Source of the DNA: Polaromonas sp.
Lineage (GTDB): Bacteria > Pseudomonadota > Gammaproteobacteria > Burkholderiales > Burkholderiaceae_C
Length of the DNA stretch: 64,000 nucleotides
Direction of reading: 5' to 3'
Assembly (NCBI GenBank): GCA_013298945.1
Contig: JAAFJR010000002.1
Location: forward strand, 124,001 to 188,000
The notes under the pieces are model-generated. The model searched no databases, was not told the DNA's origin, and was given only the letters and a program-made list of their open reading frames with translations. The position numbers and the translations under genes are program-made. This document shows positions 1-9,482 of this stretch, in pieces (position 1 is the stretch's first letter; each line of letters opens with the position of its first letter).

Positions 1-28
1 ATTGCTAAATCAAATCTGCTGAGTCAAT

Positions 29-61
29 AAAAAAACAGTCCCGTAAGGGGCTTTTTTTTTG
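29..61 (+). terminator. Rho-independent terminator of an upstream gene
   Basis: A short hairpin (AGTCCC, loop GTAA, GGGGCT; 37-52) follows an A-run and is followed by nine to ten T residues. It points along the plus strand and must end a gene lying left of the window. The remaining bases up to 156 hold the dnaE promoter region, where I see no clear -35/-10 pair. Confidence 0.75.
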
Positions 62-156
62 TCTTCGTAGCCTCGATAACATCAAAGACAATTTGAATTT
101 TGCAGAATCTTTGAGAATTTTACAAAATTGCAGATGGAGTTCCTACAATAGAAGCT

Positions 157-3100
157 ATGTTTGTACACCTACGCCAGCACACTGAATTTTCCGTCGTAGA
201 CGGTACCAATCGCATTTCTGATGTTGTAGAAGCAGCCTCAAAAGATCAGCAGCCAGCTTTGGCAATCACTGATTTGAACAATCTTTTCGGGACGGTTAAA
301 TTTTACAAAACCGCACGCAAATCAGGCATCAAACCTTTGATTGGGGCTGAAATTTTCTTAGAAGGTCTGAATCAAGATGCATCAAACTTGTCGCGCATAT
401 TGGTGTTGGTTCAAAACAACCAAGGCTATTTAAACCTGTCGGAGTTGTTAACCCGAGCATGGACCCAGAACATTGTTAGGGCACAAGCTGTTTGCAAATT
501 GGCTTGGCTACAAGAATTGAATGCTGGCTTGATTGTTTTAAGTGGTGCGCAGTCTGGTGTTATTGGTCAAACTCTCTTGCAGGGTGATAACTTGCAGGCT
601 GGTAACGTTGCTATGCAATTAGCTACGATGTTTCCACATCGGTTTTACATTGAATTGCAGCGTGCAGGTAGAGCTGATGATGATAAGCATATTGCTTTAG
701 CTGTACAGCTTGCTGCACGTTTAAAACTACCTGTGGTGGCAACACATCCCGTGCAGTTTACTGATAGCGATGGATACGATGCTCATGAAGCGCGAGTATG
801 TATTTCTGATGGTGAAATACTGGGAAATCAAAGACGTGTCCGTAAATTTACCCGAGAGCAATATTTCAAATCGACTGAACAAATGCATTCGCTTTTTGCT
901 GATATGCCTTCAGCATTAACCAACACCGTTGAAATTGCGAAAAGATGCAACCTGAACTTAGTGCTTGGCAAACCGCAATTGCCTGTTTTTCCTACGCCAG
1001 AAGTTAATGGGCAAAAACTGACTCCTGAAGAGTATTTTCGGTATGCTAGCCTTGAAGGCTTAGACGTTCGTTTAAAACACTTATACCCTGATGAGGCTCT
1101 TAGAAGCGACAAGAGGCCCAGTTACTTAGCTCGTTTAGAGTTTGAGATTTCTACTATTTTGAAAATGGGTTTTCCTGGCTATTTTTTAATTGTGGGCGAT
1201 TTCATCAACTGGGCTAAAAACAACGGTTGCCCTGTGGGACCGGGTCGTGGCTCTGGTGCGGGCTCTTTGGTGGCATATGCACTCAAAATTACCGACCTTG
1301 ACCCATTGCAATATAACTTGCTGTTTGAGCGATTTTTAAATCCTGAGCGGGTATCCATGCCCGACTTCGATATTGACTTTTGCCAAGCCAACCGCGACCG
1401 CGTGATTGACTACGTGAAGCTCAAATATGGTCGCGAAGCGGTCAGTCAAATCGTCACCTTCGGCACCATGGCGGCGCGCGCTGCGGTTCGCGACGTGGGT
1501 CGTGTGCTGGACATGAGCTACACCTTTTGCGATGGCATCAGCAAGCTGATTCCTAACAAACCCGGTATCAGTGTGACTTTGCAGTTGCCACCGCCCGGAC
1601 GTGCAAAAGACGACAAAATGGTTTACGCGTCTGAAGCGGAACCCATTTTGGCGGAGCGAGAGCGCAATGAAGATGAAGTCAAAACCTTGCTAGAGTTAGC
1701 GCGTAAGCTTGAAGGCATGACGCGTAACGTTGGCATGCATGCTGGTGGTGTGTTGATTGCACCCGGCAAACTCACAGATTTTTGTCCGCTGTACCAACAG
1801 CCAGGCAGTGAATCTGCCGTGAGTCAGTTCGATAAAAATGATGTCGAAGACATCGGTTTAGTGAAGTTCGACTTTTTGGGTTTGGCGACGCTCACGATTT
1901 TAGAGTTGGCGCGCGAATTCATCAGCAAAGGTCACGCAGGGCAAGAAAACTTTGCCTATGAAAACTTGCCGCTTGATGATGCACGTGTTTACAAACTTTT
2001 CACTGAAGGCAAAACGGAAGCCGTTTTCCAGTTTGAAAGTCGTGGCATGCAAGGCATGTTGAAAGACGCGAAGCCGACGCGCTTGGAAGATTTGATTGCA
2101 CTGAATGCTTTGTATCGCCCAGGCCCAATGGATTTGATTCCTAGCTTTGTGGCGCGTAAACATGGCCGCGAAGTGGTGGAGTATCCGCACCCGATGGTGG
2201 CTGACATGCTGTCTGAAACCTACGGCATCATGGTTTACCAAGAGCAGGTGATGCAAACTGCGCAGATATTGGGTGGTTACTCGTTGGGTGGTGCGGACAT
2301 GTTACGCCGTGCGATGGGTAAAAAAGACGCAGACGAGATGGCGCGTCATCGGCAAATCTTCCGCGATGGTGCCGCCAAAAATACGATTGATGAAGCCAAA
2401 GCAGACGAAATTTTCGACTTGATGGAAAAGTTTGCTGGTTACGGTTTTAATAAATCGCATGCTGCCGCTTATTCGCTTTTGGCCTACCACACGGCTTGGA
2501 TCAAGGTACATTACACGGCAGAGTTTTTCTGCGCGAATATGACCATTGAGATGGGGGATACAGACAAACTCAAAATCCTGTACGAAGATGCGCAACGTCC
2601 CATGCTGGGCAAGCCTGGCATCACATTTGAGCCACCAGATGTGAACCGTGGTGTGTACCGCTTTGAGCCAGTTTCGGCTACTGTGATTCGTTATGGCCTA
2701 GGTGCTATCAAAGGTACAGGTCAGCAGGCTGTTGAAGCGATTGTGGCTGCGCGCAAATCGGGTGGGTTGTTTATCAGCTTGTTCGATTTTTGCGTTCGGG
2801 TTGAACGCAGCAAAATCAACAAGCGCACGGTTGAAGCCTTGATCAAAGCAGGTGCTTTTGACACGTTGCAGCAAAACCGCGCAGCCATGCTCGATTCTGT
2901 TGATTTGGCATTCGATTTTGCCAGTGCGGCAGAGGCCAATGCCAACCAAGGTGGCTTATTCGACATGATGGGGGGCGACGATGACGCGCATGGTTCCAGC
3001 ACGCAAGAGCCAGAGCTCAGCGACGCTACGCCGTGGGGTGTGAAAGAGAAGCTTACACTTGAAAAAACCGCTATGGGGTTTTATTTCTCTGGTCATCTGT

Positions 3101-3705
3101 TCGATGAAGTTTCACGTGAGATTCGTCAATTCGTGAAACGCAAAATTGACGATTTGATTGATTCACGCGAACCACAGCTCTTGGCTGGCATCATCAGCGA
3201 TTTTCGCGTGATCAACGGTCAGCGCGGCAAGCTTGGTTTGTTCAAATTAGACGATACCTCAGGTCAAATTGACGCGACTGTGGACGATGCCACCATGCAG
3301 GCGAACCGCAACTTGTTCAAAGAGGATGAGTTGGTCATCGTCATGGGTGTGATCCAAGCTGACCGCTTCTCAGGCGGTAGTCCACGGCTAAAAATCAACC
3401 AAGTGTGGGATTTGCCAACAGCGCGTTGCCGCTTTGGCAAGTATTTGAAAGTGGATATTGGCGATAAAACCCCAGATATCAGCCGACTTTTGCGCGAGTT
3501 TCCGCCCATGAAAGCGCAAACCGAGCAGGGCGATTTGCTGCGTGGCATGTCCGTGCGTATGTCGGTGGCGCGAACCGCAGACATAGGTGTCGTTAATGCT
3601 GAAATTCAGTTAGGTGATGATGCTAAGTTTTATCCTAGCGATGCGGCGTTGGCGAGTTGGATGGCGCAATCAGGAATTTCTAAATCAAATGTTGTTTACG
3701 AATAA
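157..3705 (+). CDS. dnaE: DNA polymerase III subunit alpha
   Basis: Catalytic subunit of the replicative DNA polymerase. At 1182 residues it is close to the usual DnaE1 length of about 1160. An N-terminal PHP domain begins at residue 1 (His4 and His8 in HLRQHTEFS). The C-family polymerase core follows, with the GPGRGSGAGS motif near 362, the acidic pair in PDFDIDF (Asp403, Asp405) and the third Asp in VKFDFLGL (Asp572). A helix-hairpin-helix region and an OB fold (about 1000-1090) complete it. The ATG at 157 starts the PHP motif directly; the best ribosome site, GGAG near 136, is rather far upstream. By eye the first kilobase is more AT-rich than the rest. It converges on tolA, separated only by a dispersed repeat. 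Confidence 0.97.
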   Translation: MFVHLRQHTEFSVVDGTNRISDVVEAASKDQQPALAITDLNNLFGTVKFYKTARKSGIKPLIGAEIFLEGLNQDASNLSRILVLVQNNQGYLNLSELLTRAWTQNIVRAQAVCKLAWLQELNAGLIVLSGAQSGVIGQTLLQGDNLQAGNVAMQLATMFPHRFYIELQRAGRADDDKHIALAVQLAARLKLPVVATHPVQFTDSDGYDAHEARVCISDGEILGNQRRVRKFTREQYFKSTEQMHSLFADMPSALTNTVEIAKRCNLNLVLGKPQLPVFPTPEVNGQKLTPEEYFRYASLEGLDVRLKHLYPDEALRSDKRPSYLARLEFEISTILKMGFPGYFLIVGDFINWAKNNGCPVGPGRGSGAGSLVAYALKITDLDPLQYNLLFERFLNPERVSMPDFDIDFCQANRDRVIDYVKLKYGREAVSQIVTFGTMAARAAVRDVGRVLDMSYTFCDGISKLIPNKPGISVTLQLPPPGRAKDDKMVYASEAEPILAERERNEDEVKTLLELARKLEGMTRNVGMHAGGVLIAPGKLTDFCPLYQQPGSESAVSQFDKNDVEDIGLVKFDFLGLATLTILELAREFISKGHAGQENFAYENLPLDDARVYKLFTEGKTEAVFQFESRGMQGMLKDAKPTRLEDLIALNALYRPGPMDLIPSFVARKHGREVVEYPHPMVADMLSETYGIMVYQEQVMQTAQILGGYSLGGADMLRRAMGKKDADEMARHRQIFRDGAAKNTIDEAKADEIFDLMEKFAGYGFNKSHAAAYSLLAYHTAWIKVHYTAEFFCANMTIEMGDTDKLKILYEDAQRPMLGKPGITFEPPDVNRGVYRFEPVSATVIRYGLGAIKGTGQQAVEAIVAARKSGGLFISLFDFCVRVERSKINKRTVEALIKAGAFDTLQQNRAAMLDSVDLAFDFASAAEANANQGGLFDMMGGDDDAHGSSTQEPELSDATPWGVKEKLTLEKTAMGFYFSGHLFDEVSREIRQFVKRKIDDLIDSREPQLLAGIISDFRVINGQRGKLGLFKLDDTSGQIDATVDDATMQANRNLFKEDELVIVMGVIQADRFSGGSPRLKINQVWDLPTARCRFGKYLKVDIGDKTPDISRLLREFPPMKAQTEQGDLLRGMSVRMSVARTADIGVVNAEIQLGDDAKFYPSDAALASWMAQSGISKSNVVYE

Positions 3706-3720
3706 CTGAGTAAATGTGCT

Positions 3721-3764
3721 TGTAGCTGTTGTATTTATTGCCTAAGCAGCTATTAAATTTATAG
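3721..3764 (+). repeat. Dispersed 45-bp repeat, copy A
   Basis: Intergenic copy between the convergent dnaE and tolA genes. It carries the core with two changes (GCTGTTGTATTTATTGCC), then AGCAGCTAT and TTATAG. Its last bases provide the final codon and the TAA stop of tolA (stop at 3759-3761). All frames used by coding copies elsewhere are closed in this copy. Confidence 0.9.
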
Positions 3765-4706
3765 TAAATCTTTGGGTTTGAAATACATTTCTAGGGTTGA
3801 TGGAACGCGTCCATCCGTATCTTTAGGCAATATTTCAGTCTTGTCCAAAGCGCGCAAGACGGCGTCGTCCCATGCTTTGTTGCCGCTGGATTTGATGATC
3901 TTTCGTCCTGTGATTATTCCATCTGGCGAGGTTCGAACTTCCACACCCGCTTCAATATTGCTAGAAACTTCCGCTGTAAACACAATATTGGGTTTAACTC
4001 TAGCGCTGACGCGTCCGGCGTATCCAGCAGATGGCCCCGTAGATTGCTTGGCAGTACCCGTAGCCGTTTCCCCGCCACTTGCGCCAGCTATGCCTGCGAT
4101 TCGCTTTAAATTAGCTTCTCGCGCCGCTTTGAGTGAGACTTCGTATTTCTTATCATTCTCTGCCGCTTTGGCATCTGCAGCTTTCTTGGCTTCTAGTTTC
4201 TTAGCCTCTAAAGCACGTTTTTTCTTATCTAGAGCTGCTAATTTAGCTTCTTCGGCTGCTTCCTCTTCGGCTTCTTTCTTGGCTAAGGCTTTGGCTTTTT
4301 CCTTGTCATCGTCAGCTTTTTTCTTTTCTAGCTTCTTCTTTTCTTCTTTTTTCGCTTTTTCAATGGCGATTTGAGGGTCAACCTTAGGCTCGGGTTCTGG
4401 TTCGACTACTTTGACGGGTTTAGCTGGTTTTGGCAAAGGAGGCGGTGGTTCAACTTTGGGCTCAGGCTTAGGTTCAATTTGCGGAGGGGGCGGTGTAGGT
4501 TCCACCAATGCTGGTGCGGCTTGTTGCACCGTGGTCGACCATAGCTCAGCCTGTACGGGCGCGTTGGTAGACTCACGTTTCCAACCTACGCCCCACGTCA
4601 AGGCAGCGATGAGAAATGCATGTGCCAAAACCGCCAAACCAATGGCACGACCATGTCCGGAAGTCTTGGGTGGGACAAATTCAGGACGGTCGGACGCTAA
4701 AGACAT
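3759..4706 (-). CDS. tolA: Cell envelope protein TolA
   Basis: Inner-membrane-anchored protein that spans the periplasm in the Tol-Pal system, which keeps the outer membrane attached during division. Residues about 21-42 form a single membrane segment. A Pro/Glu/Lys-rich stretch follows (70-110), then a long Lys/Ala/Glu coiled coil (about 110-200), and a C-terminal TonB/TolA domain (about 225-315) with the pattern VRTSPDGIITGRKI. It is the last gene of tolQ-tolR-tolA, 26 bases after tolR. tolB and pal, which normally follow, are absent: dnaE lies convergently next door. The stop codon falls inside a dispersed repeat, so the extreme C-terminus may have been altered by it. Confidence 0.92.
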   Translation of the reverse strand: MSLASDRPEFVPPKTSGHGRAIGLAVLAHAFLIAALTWGVGWKRESTNAPVQAELWSTTVQQAAPALVEPTPPPPQIEPKPEPKVEPPPPLPKPAKPVKVVEPEPEPKVDPQIAIEKAKKEEKKKLEKKKADDDKEKAKALAKKEAEEEAAEEAKLAALDKKKRALEAKKLEAKKAADAKAAENDKKYEVSLKAAREANLKRIAGIAGASGGETATGTAKQSTGPSAGYAGRVSARVKPNIVFTAEVSSNIEAGVEVRTSPDGIITGRKIIKSSGNKAWDDAVLRALDKTEILPKDTDGRVPSTLEMYFKPKDLL

Positions 4707-4732
4707 GTTGATTAAAAAATCTAACGTTTTTG

Positions 4733-5161
4733 CTACTGCTTAATCTGTACAGACAGACCTACGCGTTGAATACCTGCACGTTGCAATTTATCCATTACCT
4801 CAACGACGGTTTCGTACTTCACCGATTTATCTGCACTGATTACAACTGGTGCGTCGGTTTTATTACCTTGGATTTTTTTCACTGCGTCTGCTACTTTACT
4901 TACAGCAATGGAAGTAGGTTTTGTAGAATCTTTGGCAGTTTCTAAGGTCAAAGAGCCGGTTTTCTCGATATTAATTTTTATGACTTGATCCGGTGCTTTA
5001 TTGGCTTTACCAATACTGGGCAAGTCAATCACACTAGGCGAAATCAGCGGCGCTGTAACCATAAAAATGATCAACAACACCAACATCACATCGATGAACG
5101 GCACCATGTTGATTTCATTGATAGTGCGCCTTCCTCGGCCGCGCGATACGGTGGCTACCAT
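4733..5161 (-). CDS. tolR: Tol-Pal system protein TolR (ExbD/TolR family)
   Basis: Works with TolQ as the proton-driven motor that energises TolA. The 142-residue protein has a short basic cytoplasmic tail, one membrane helix (about 19-40) holding the proton-carrying aspartate in PFIDVML (Asp24, matching Asp23 of E. coli), and a periplasmic ExbD-type domain. It starts 4 bases after tolQ ends, so the two are probably translationally coupled. Confidence 0.96.
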   Translation of the reverse strand: MVATVSRGRGRRTINEINMVPFIDVMLVLLIIFMVTAPLISPSVIDLPSIGKANKAPDQVIKINIEKTGSLTLETAKDSTKPTSIAVSKVADAVKKIQGNKTDAPVVISADKSVKYETVVEVMDKLQRAGIQRVGLSVQIKQ

Positions 5162-5165
5162 GGTT

Positions 5166-5852
5166 TTAGCTCACCACTTTCGCGCTTAAATTGCGCTGCA
5201 AAATATTGGAAAACTCTTCGATGAAGGTTTCCAGTTTGATGGCAATGCGGTCAATATCGTGCGCAAAACGGTTGTACGCCACAACAGCTGGAATCGCCGC
5301 AAACAAACCAATGGCAGTCGCAACCAAAGCCTCGGCAATACCCGGTGCAACAGTCGATAAAGTCACTTGCGCCATAGATGCCAGTCCCGTAAACGAATGC
5401 ATAATGCCCCACACTGTGCCAAACAAACCTACGTAGGGCGATACTGAACCAACAGAGGCTAAAAACGATAAGTTGGTTTCAATGGCGTCCAACTCACGCT
5501 GAAAACTTGCCCGCATGGCGCGACGTGCTCCGTCTAGCAGAGCGCTGTTGTCGTCAATACGGCGCTCACGGAGTTTTTGGTATTCGCGCATGCCGCTAGC
5601 AAAAATACGTTCCATAGGGCCTGCATTGGGATCGTTTTTCTTGGCGGCGCTAGCCAGCTCGTTCAAACTCGTACCCGACCAAAAATCTGCTTCAAATTCA
5701 TCGTTCAAACGCTTGACTCGTTTTAGCGCAAAGTATTTGCGAAAAATAGCCGCCCAGCTGGCGACTGAAATCGTCATAAGTAACGCAATGACCAGCTGAA
5801 CCACGATGCTGGCCTGAAGGATAAGTTGCAGGATGGAGAGGTCTTGGTTCAT
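5166..5852 (-). CDS. tolQ: Tol-Pal system protein TolQ (MotA/TolQ/ExbB channel)
   Basis: Proton-channel subunit of the Tol motor in the inner membrane. The 228 residues have the family's three membrane helices (about 15-37, 135-158 and 170-195), with a large cytoplasmic loop between the first two. The conserved GLFGTVWGIMHSF segment starts the second helix. It is the first gene of tolQRA here. The ybgC thioesterase gene that often precedes tolQ is missing; an aminotransferase gene ends 92 bases upstream, and that gap shows no clear promoter or terminator. Confidence 0.96.
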   Translation of the reverse strand: MNQDLSILQLILQASIVVQLVIALLMTISVASWAAIFRKYFALKRVKRLNDEFEADFWSGTSLNELASAAKKNDPNAGPMERIFASGMREYQKLRERRIDDNSALLDGARRAMRASFQRELDAIETNLSFLASVGSVSPYVGLFGTVWGIMHSFTGLASMAQVTLSTVAPGIAEALVATAIGLFAAIPAVVAYNRFAHDIDRIAIKLETFIEEFSNILQRNLSAKVVS

Positions 5853-5944
5853 ATATCAGTAGAAATTGTGATTGTGAGGTCTACAAGCGCGATTAGTTCA
5901 GAGATTCGCATTCGACAAAGTTACAAGTTGTATTTTGCTATTTT

Positions 5945-7132
5945 TTATGACAGCATGAGACGCAAACGTTCAATCGCCTGCTTTAGCTGTGGCAGTGAGT
6001 TGGCCGTTGAAAAACGAATGAACTTAGCCGTTTCAAAAGTGCCGAAATCGCGACCGGGTGTCACCGCCAAGTGCGCTTTGTGCATAATCTCATAAGCCAA
6101 ATCCCAGCTGTCTTTGATGCCTAATTTGCTACATATTTTAGAGCAATCAGCCCATGCGTAAAATGCGCCATCTGGCATGACTGGCACGTCAAAACCTAGC
6201 TCTTGCAGCGCCGGAATGAAATAATCTCGACGCGCTTTGAACTCGGCTCTGCGTTTCTCATACTGGGCAATAGATGCTTCCTCAAAGCAAGCCAAAGCCG
6301 CATGTTGCGTAACTGTACTTGGGCAAATAAACAGGTTTTGTGCGATGCGCTCAATGACTGGCGCTAAGACTTCTGGCACGACCAGCCAACCCAAGCGCCA
6401 ACCTGTCATGTTGAAGTATTTTGAGAAGCTGTTGATGCTGATCACTTGATCATCCAAGCTCAAAGCCGTTTGTCCATACGTGTCATCATGGCTCAGACCG
6501 AGGTAAATCTCGTCAATCAACGTGATGCCGCCTTGCTTTTGCACAAAGCTGTGGATGCGACGCATTTCGTCCGGGTGAATAGATGTGCCAGTCGGGTTAG
6601 ACGGCGATGCCAGCAACACACCACGCGTTTTACCGGTCTGCCAGGCTGTTTCAACTTTGGCTGCGCTCAATTGGAAGCGCTCTGCCGCAGTCGTCGGAAC
6701 CATCACCGGCACGCCATCTGTTGCGCTGACAAACTGACGGTTGCAAGGGTAGCTGGGGTCTGGCATCAAAATTTCATCGCCAGAATTGATAAGTGCCAAG
6801 CATGCCAGCTGCAAGGCTGCAGATGCACCAGCAGTCAACACTATGCGGGTAGCAGGAACATCGACATTGAAACGTTGTTTATACCAGTGGCTAATGCGTT
6901 CGCGCAGCTCAGGCATGCCACTAGCTTGTGTGTATTGGGTGTTGCCAGCTTGAACGGCACAAATGGCAGCTTCTTGCACTAATGGCGGTGCTGTGAAATC
7001 TGGCTCTCCCACATTCAAATAGAGCATAGGGCGCTCAGTATTGAGTAGCTTTTCACCCAATAATCGCGCCGCTTTGGCCACTTCCATCACGTAAAAAGGC
7101 TCAATGCGCTGGGCGCGATTCGAAATTTGCAT
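5945..7132 (-). CDS. PLP-dependent class I/II aminotransferase
   Basis: Fold-type I aminotransferase of about 395 residues. The pyridoxal-phosphate lysine is Lys238 in SINSFSKYFNMTGW. Other family marks are NVGEPDFTAPP near the N-terminus, SPSNPTGTSI, the Asp/Tyr pair in DEIYLGLSHD and the substrate-carboxylate arginine in IRFSTANS near the end. I chose the ATG at 7132 (MQISNRAQRIEPF) because this is where the family begins; the frame stays open to 7264 but would overlap nusB. It is downstream of nusB in the riboflavin run. The substrate cannot be told from sequence; aspartate/alanine-type enzymes are the nearest guess. Confidence 0.85.
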   Translation of the reverse strand: MQISNRAQRIEPFYVMEVAKAARLLGEKLLNTERPMLYLNVGEPDFTAPPLVQEAAICAVQAGNTQYTQASGMPELRERISHWYKQRFNVDVPATRIVLTAGASAALQLACLALINSGDEILMPDPSYPCNRQFVSATDGVPVMVPTTAAERFQLSAAKVETAWQTGKTRGVLLASPSNPTGTSIHPDEMRRIHSFVQKQGGITLIDEIYLGLSHDDTYGQTALSLDDQVISINSFSKYFNMTGWRLGWLVVPEVLAPVIERIAQNLFICPSTVTQHAALACFEEASIAQYEKRRAEFKARRDYFIPALQELGFDVPVMPDGAFYAWADCSKICSKLGIKDSWDLAYEIMHKAHLAVTPGRDFGTFETAKFIRFSTANSLPQLKQAIERLRLMLS

Positions 7133-7184
7133 GTTTATTTTGCAGTAAATTAGTTTTTTGGTTTTTAAAAGATTAATCCCAAAA

Positions 7185-7808
7185 TCAATCAGTGACCACG
7201 TTGACTTTGCCGCTAGCAATATCGGCCTGCACCTCGCGTGCGCGCAACTCAGAGGCCAAGCCATTGAGCACGCCGTTCACGTACTTGTGCCCATCCGTAC
7301 CGCCAAATTCTTTGGAGAGTTCAATGCATTCGTTGATGACAACGCGCCATGGTACATCCAAGCAATGTTTGAATTCGTATGCGCCAATCCACATCACACT
7401 GTGCTCAATGGGAGAAATTTCTTCAAGAGGGCGATCCAGAAAAGGCAAAATCAAAGCGTCTAGGTCAACTGCTTGCTCAATGCAGCCATGCATTAACGCA
7501 TCGTAATGCGCGGTGTCGGCTTTGCTGAATCCCGCTAAATCACGTGTGAAAATATCAATCGAATCTGCATCGTTGCGTCCAACCAAATGTTGGTACAAGG
7601 CTTGAAGTGCAAATTCACGCGCACGACTACGCAGGGACTTGCTGCCAGCTTTACGCGCACCTGTGCTGGTGACGCCAGTACGCACTTGGCGAGAAGGGCG
7701 CTTACTGGCAGCATTGCTTTTAGAAGTGGTATCAGTACTCAGACTTTGCGCTACAAAAGGCTTGGGTGCAAAAGTATTTGGTTTTTCAGATGAAGATGAT
7801 GAGGTCAT
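7185..7808 (-). CDS. nusB: Transcription antitermination factor NusB
   Basis: All-helical RNA-binding protein that, with NusE (S10), binds boxA RNA during rRNA antitermination. The NusB domain covers about residues 60-195 ([16 protein letters not shown], later [16 protein letters not shown]-like [18 protein letters not shown]). At 207 residues it is longer than the usual 140-160 because of a Ser/Thr/Lys-rich, probably disordered N-terminal extension of about 60 residues, common in burkholderial versions. Its ATG overlaps the ribH stop as ATGA (7805-7808), indicating translational coupling. ribH-nusB adjacency is widespread in proteobacteria. Confidence 0.94.
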   Translation of the reverse strand: MTSSSSSEKPNTFAPKPFVAQSLSTDTTSKSNAASKRPSRQVRTGVTSTGARKAGSKSLRSRAREFALQALYQHLVGRNDADSIDIFTRDLAGFSKADTAHYDALMHGCIEQAVDLDALILPFLDRPLEEISPIEHSVMWIGAYEFKHCLDVPWRVVINECIELSKEFGGTDGHKYVNGVLNGLASELRAREVQADIASGKVNVVTD

Positions 7809-8290
7809 GACAGTGTATTCAGTAAATTTGCCATTTCCACAGCAACACGTGCGGCTTCTATACCGTTGATGGTTTGGCGTGCTTGCGCTTGGGCTGTGTT
7901 TTCCACAGTCAAAATCGCATTCGCAATTGGCAATTTGTAATCTAAGGCAACGCGTGAAATGCTTGCGCCAGATTCGTTGGCTACCAGCTCAAAGTGATAG
8001 GTCTCACCACGGATGATGCAACCAATGGCGATCAAGGCATCAAACTCATTTTTTTCCGCCAAAGCTTGAAGCGCCACGGGTACTTCCAAAGCGCCAGGTA
8101 CAGAATGATGCTCTATATGTTTATCTGCAACTCCTAGTGCTAAAAGTTCAGTTTTGCAGGCTTCAGCTAGGGCATTGGTGATGCCTTCGTTAAAGCGTGC
8201 TTGCACGATGCCGATGTAGAGTTTTTTGCCATCCAGTCGGTGGTCAGACACATCCAGTGTGCCTTTGTTTTTAGTATCTAAGCCAAACAT
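7805..8290 (-). CDS. ribH: 6,7-dimethyl-8-ribityllumazine synthase
   Basis: Penultimate riboflavin enzyme: joins 5-amino-6-ribitylaminouracil and 3,4-dihydroxy-2-butanone 4-phosphate to form the lumazine. The 161 residues match the family length. Marks are the substrate loop around [12 protein letters not shown], the conserved [15 protein letters not shown] segment with its active-site His, and [16 protein letters not shown]. It lies 20 bases after ribBA and shares ATGA with nusB. Confidence 0.97.
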   Translation of the reverse strand: MFGLDTKNKGTLDVSDHRLDGKKLYIGIVQARFNEGITNALAEACKTELLALGVADKHIEHHSVPGALEVPVALQALAEKNEFDALIAIGCIIRGETYHFELVANESGASISRVALDYKLPIANAILTVENTAQAQARQTINGIEAARVAVEMANLLNTLS

Positions 8291-8310
8291 TTTTTTCCTT
8301 AAAACTTTAT

Positions 8311-9456
8311 TTATTTAGCTTTAGGCAAATAGCCAATCACTTCAACCCCATAGCCCACCATGCTTGGCATGGGGCGTGGATTGCCGAGGAGCGTCATTTT
8401 TTTCACGCCGCATTCGCGCAAAATTTGTGTGCCTATGCCGTAGGTGCGTAAATCCATGCGGCCGCGTTCGGGTGCTTGCGCAGGTCTGGCTGTTCCTTCA
8501 AATTGAGCAAGCAACTGCGTAGCGCTTTCCCCACAATTAAGCAGCACAATCACGCCGAGTCCTTCATCGCTGATGCGTTTTAAGCTTTCATCCAAACTCC
8601 ATGAATGCATGGTTCGGCCTTGGTCAAGTAAATCAATGACAGATAGCGGCTCATGCACACGTGCCAACACGGTGTCTTGCGGCTGCCAGATGCCTTTTAC
8701 CAAGGCTAAATGCACGCCGCTGCTGGGCTTGTCTTGAAATGCATGGGCGGTAAATTCGCCATGCGCCGTTTGTAAAGTGCGCGTACCGGTTTTTTGAATC
8801 AAAGATTCTGTTTGGCTGCGGTGCTCAATCAAATCCGCAATCGTGCCGATTTTCAAGCCATGTTCTGCGGCAAACAGTTGCAAATCGGGCAGCCGTGCCA
8901 TGGTGCCGTCGTCTTTCATGATCTCGCAAATAACGGCGCTGGGCGAGCAACCGGCCAGTTGAGCCAAATCGCAACCTGCCTCTGTATGGCCAGCACGCAT
9001 CAGCACACCGCCATCCACAGCTTGTAGCGGGAAGATGTGGCCAGGCTGCACCAAATCTTGCGCTGTGGCGTTTTTGGCCACGGCAGCTTGCACGGTGATG
9101 GCTCGGTCTGCCGCGGAAATACCCGTGGTCACACCCTCAGCCGCTTCAATCGAAACGGTAAACGCCGTCGAATACTTACCGCCATTGCGCGTTGCCATTG
9201 GTGGCAGTTGCAGGCGTTCGCAGCGTTCTTTGGTGAGTGTCAAGCAGATCAAGCCACGACCAAAACGTGCCATAAAATTAATAGCATCAGCGGTAACAAA
9301 ATCGCTGGCTAGAACCAAATCTCCCTCATTTTCACGGTCTTCTTCATCGACTAGGATGACGATTTTTCCGGCTGCCATGTCGGCAATGATGTCTTCTACA
9401 GGCGATATTTTGACTGGCGTCAACGTTTTATTTTTCACGATAGAAAGTGATGTCAT
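8311..9456 (-). CDS. ribB: 3,4-dihydroxy-2-butanone-4-phosphate synthase with degenerate GTP cyclohydrolase II domain (RibBX type)
   Basis: The N-terminal RibB domain (about residues 10-205) makes 3,4-dihydroxy-2-butanone 4-phosphate from ribulose 5-phosphate; it keeps [11 protein letters not shown] and the [14 protein letters not shown] segment. The C-terminal half (about 215-381) has the GTP cyclohydrolase II fold pattern, including [17 protein letters not shown] and the terminal [12 protein letters not shown]. The three zinc cysteines of true RibA (pattern ECLTGD...SLRCDC) are absent; the equivalent stretch reads [18 protein letters not shown]. It therefore probably lacks cyclohydrolase activity, and a separate ribA is expected elsewhere. 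The start at ATG 9456 has AAGAG upstream; the longer frame to 9486 would overlap ribE. Annotation pipelines often call this ribBA. Confidence 0.9.
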   Translation of the reverse strand: MTSLSIVKNKTLTPVKISPVEDIIADMAAGKIVILVDEEDRENEGDLVLASDFVTADAINFMARFGRGLICLTLTKERCERLQLPPMATRNGGKYSTAFTVSIEAAEGVTTGISAADRAITVQAAVAKNATAQDLVQPGHIFPLQAVDGGVLMRAGHTEAGCDLAQLAGCSPSAVICEIMKDDGTMARLPDLQLFAAEHGLKIGTIADLIEHRSQTESLIQKTGTRTLQTAHGEFTAHAFQDKPSSGVHLALVKGIWQPQDTVLARVHEPLSVIDLLDQGRTMHSWSLDESLKRISDEGLGVIVLLNCGESATQLLAQFEGTARPAQAPERGRMDLRTYGIGTQILRECGVKKMTLLGNPRPMPSMVGYGVEVIGYLPKAK

Positions 9457-9482
9457 AGTTGGCTCTTTACTTAAATATGTAA

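Noticed and set aside
3772-4374. 200-residue plus-strand frame opposite tolA
   Set aside because: Antisense of the Lys/Ala coiled coil, giving a Ser/Phe/Leu-rich artefact.
7133-7264. 44-residue N-terminal extension of the aminotransferase
   Set aside because: It would overlap nusB and does not resemble the family start.
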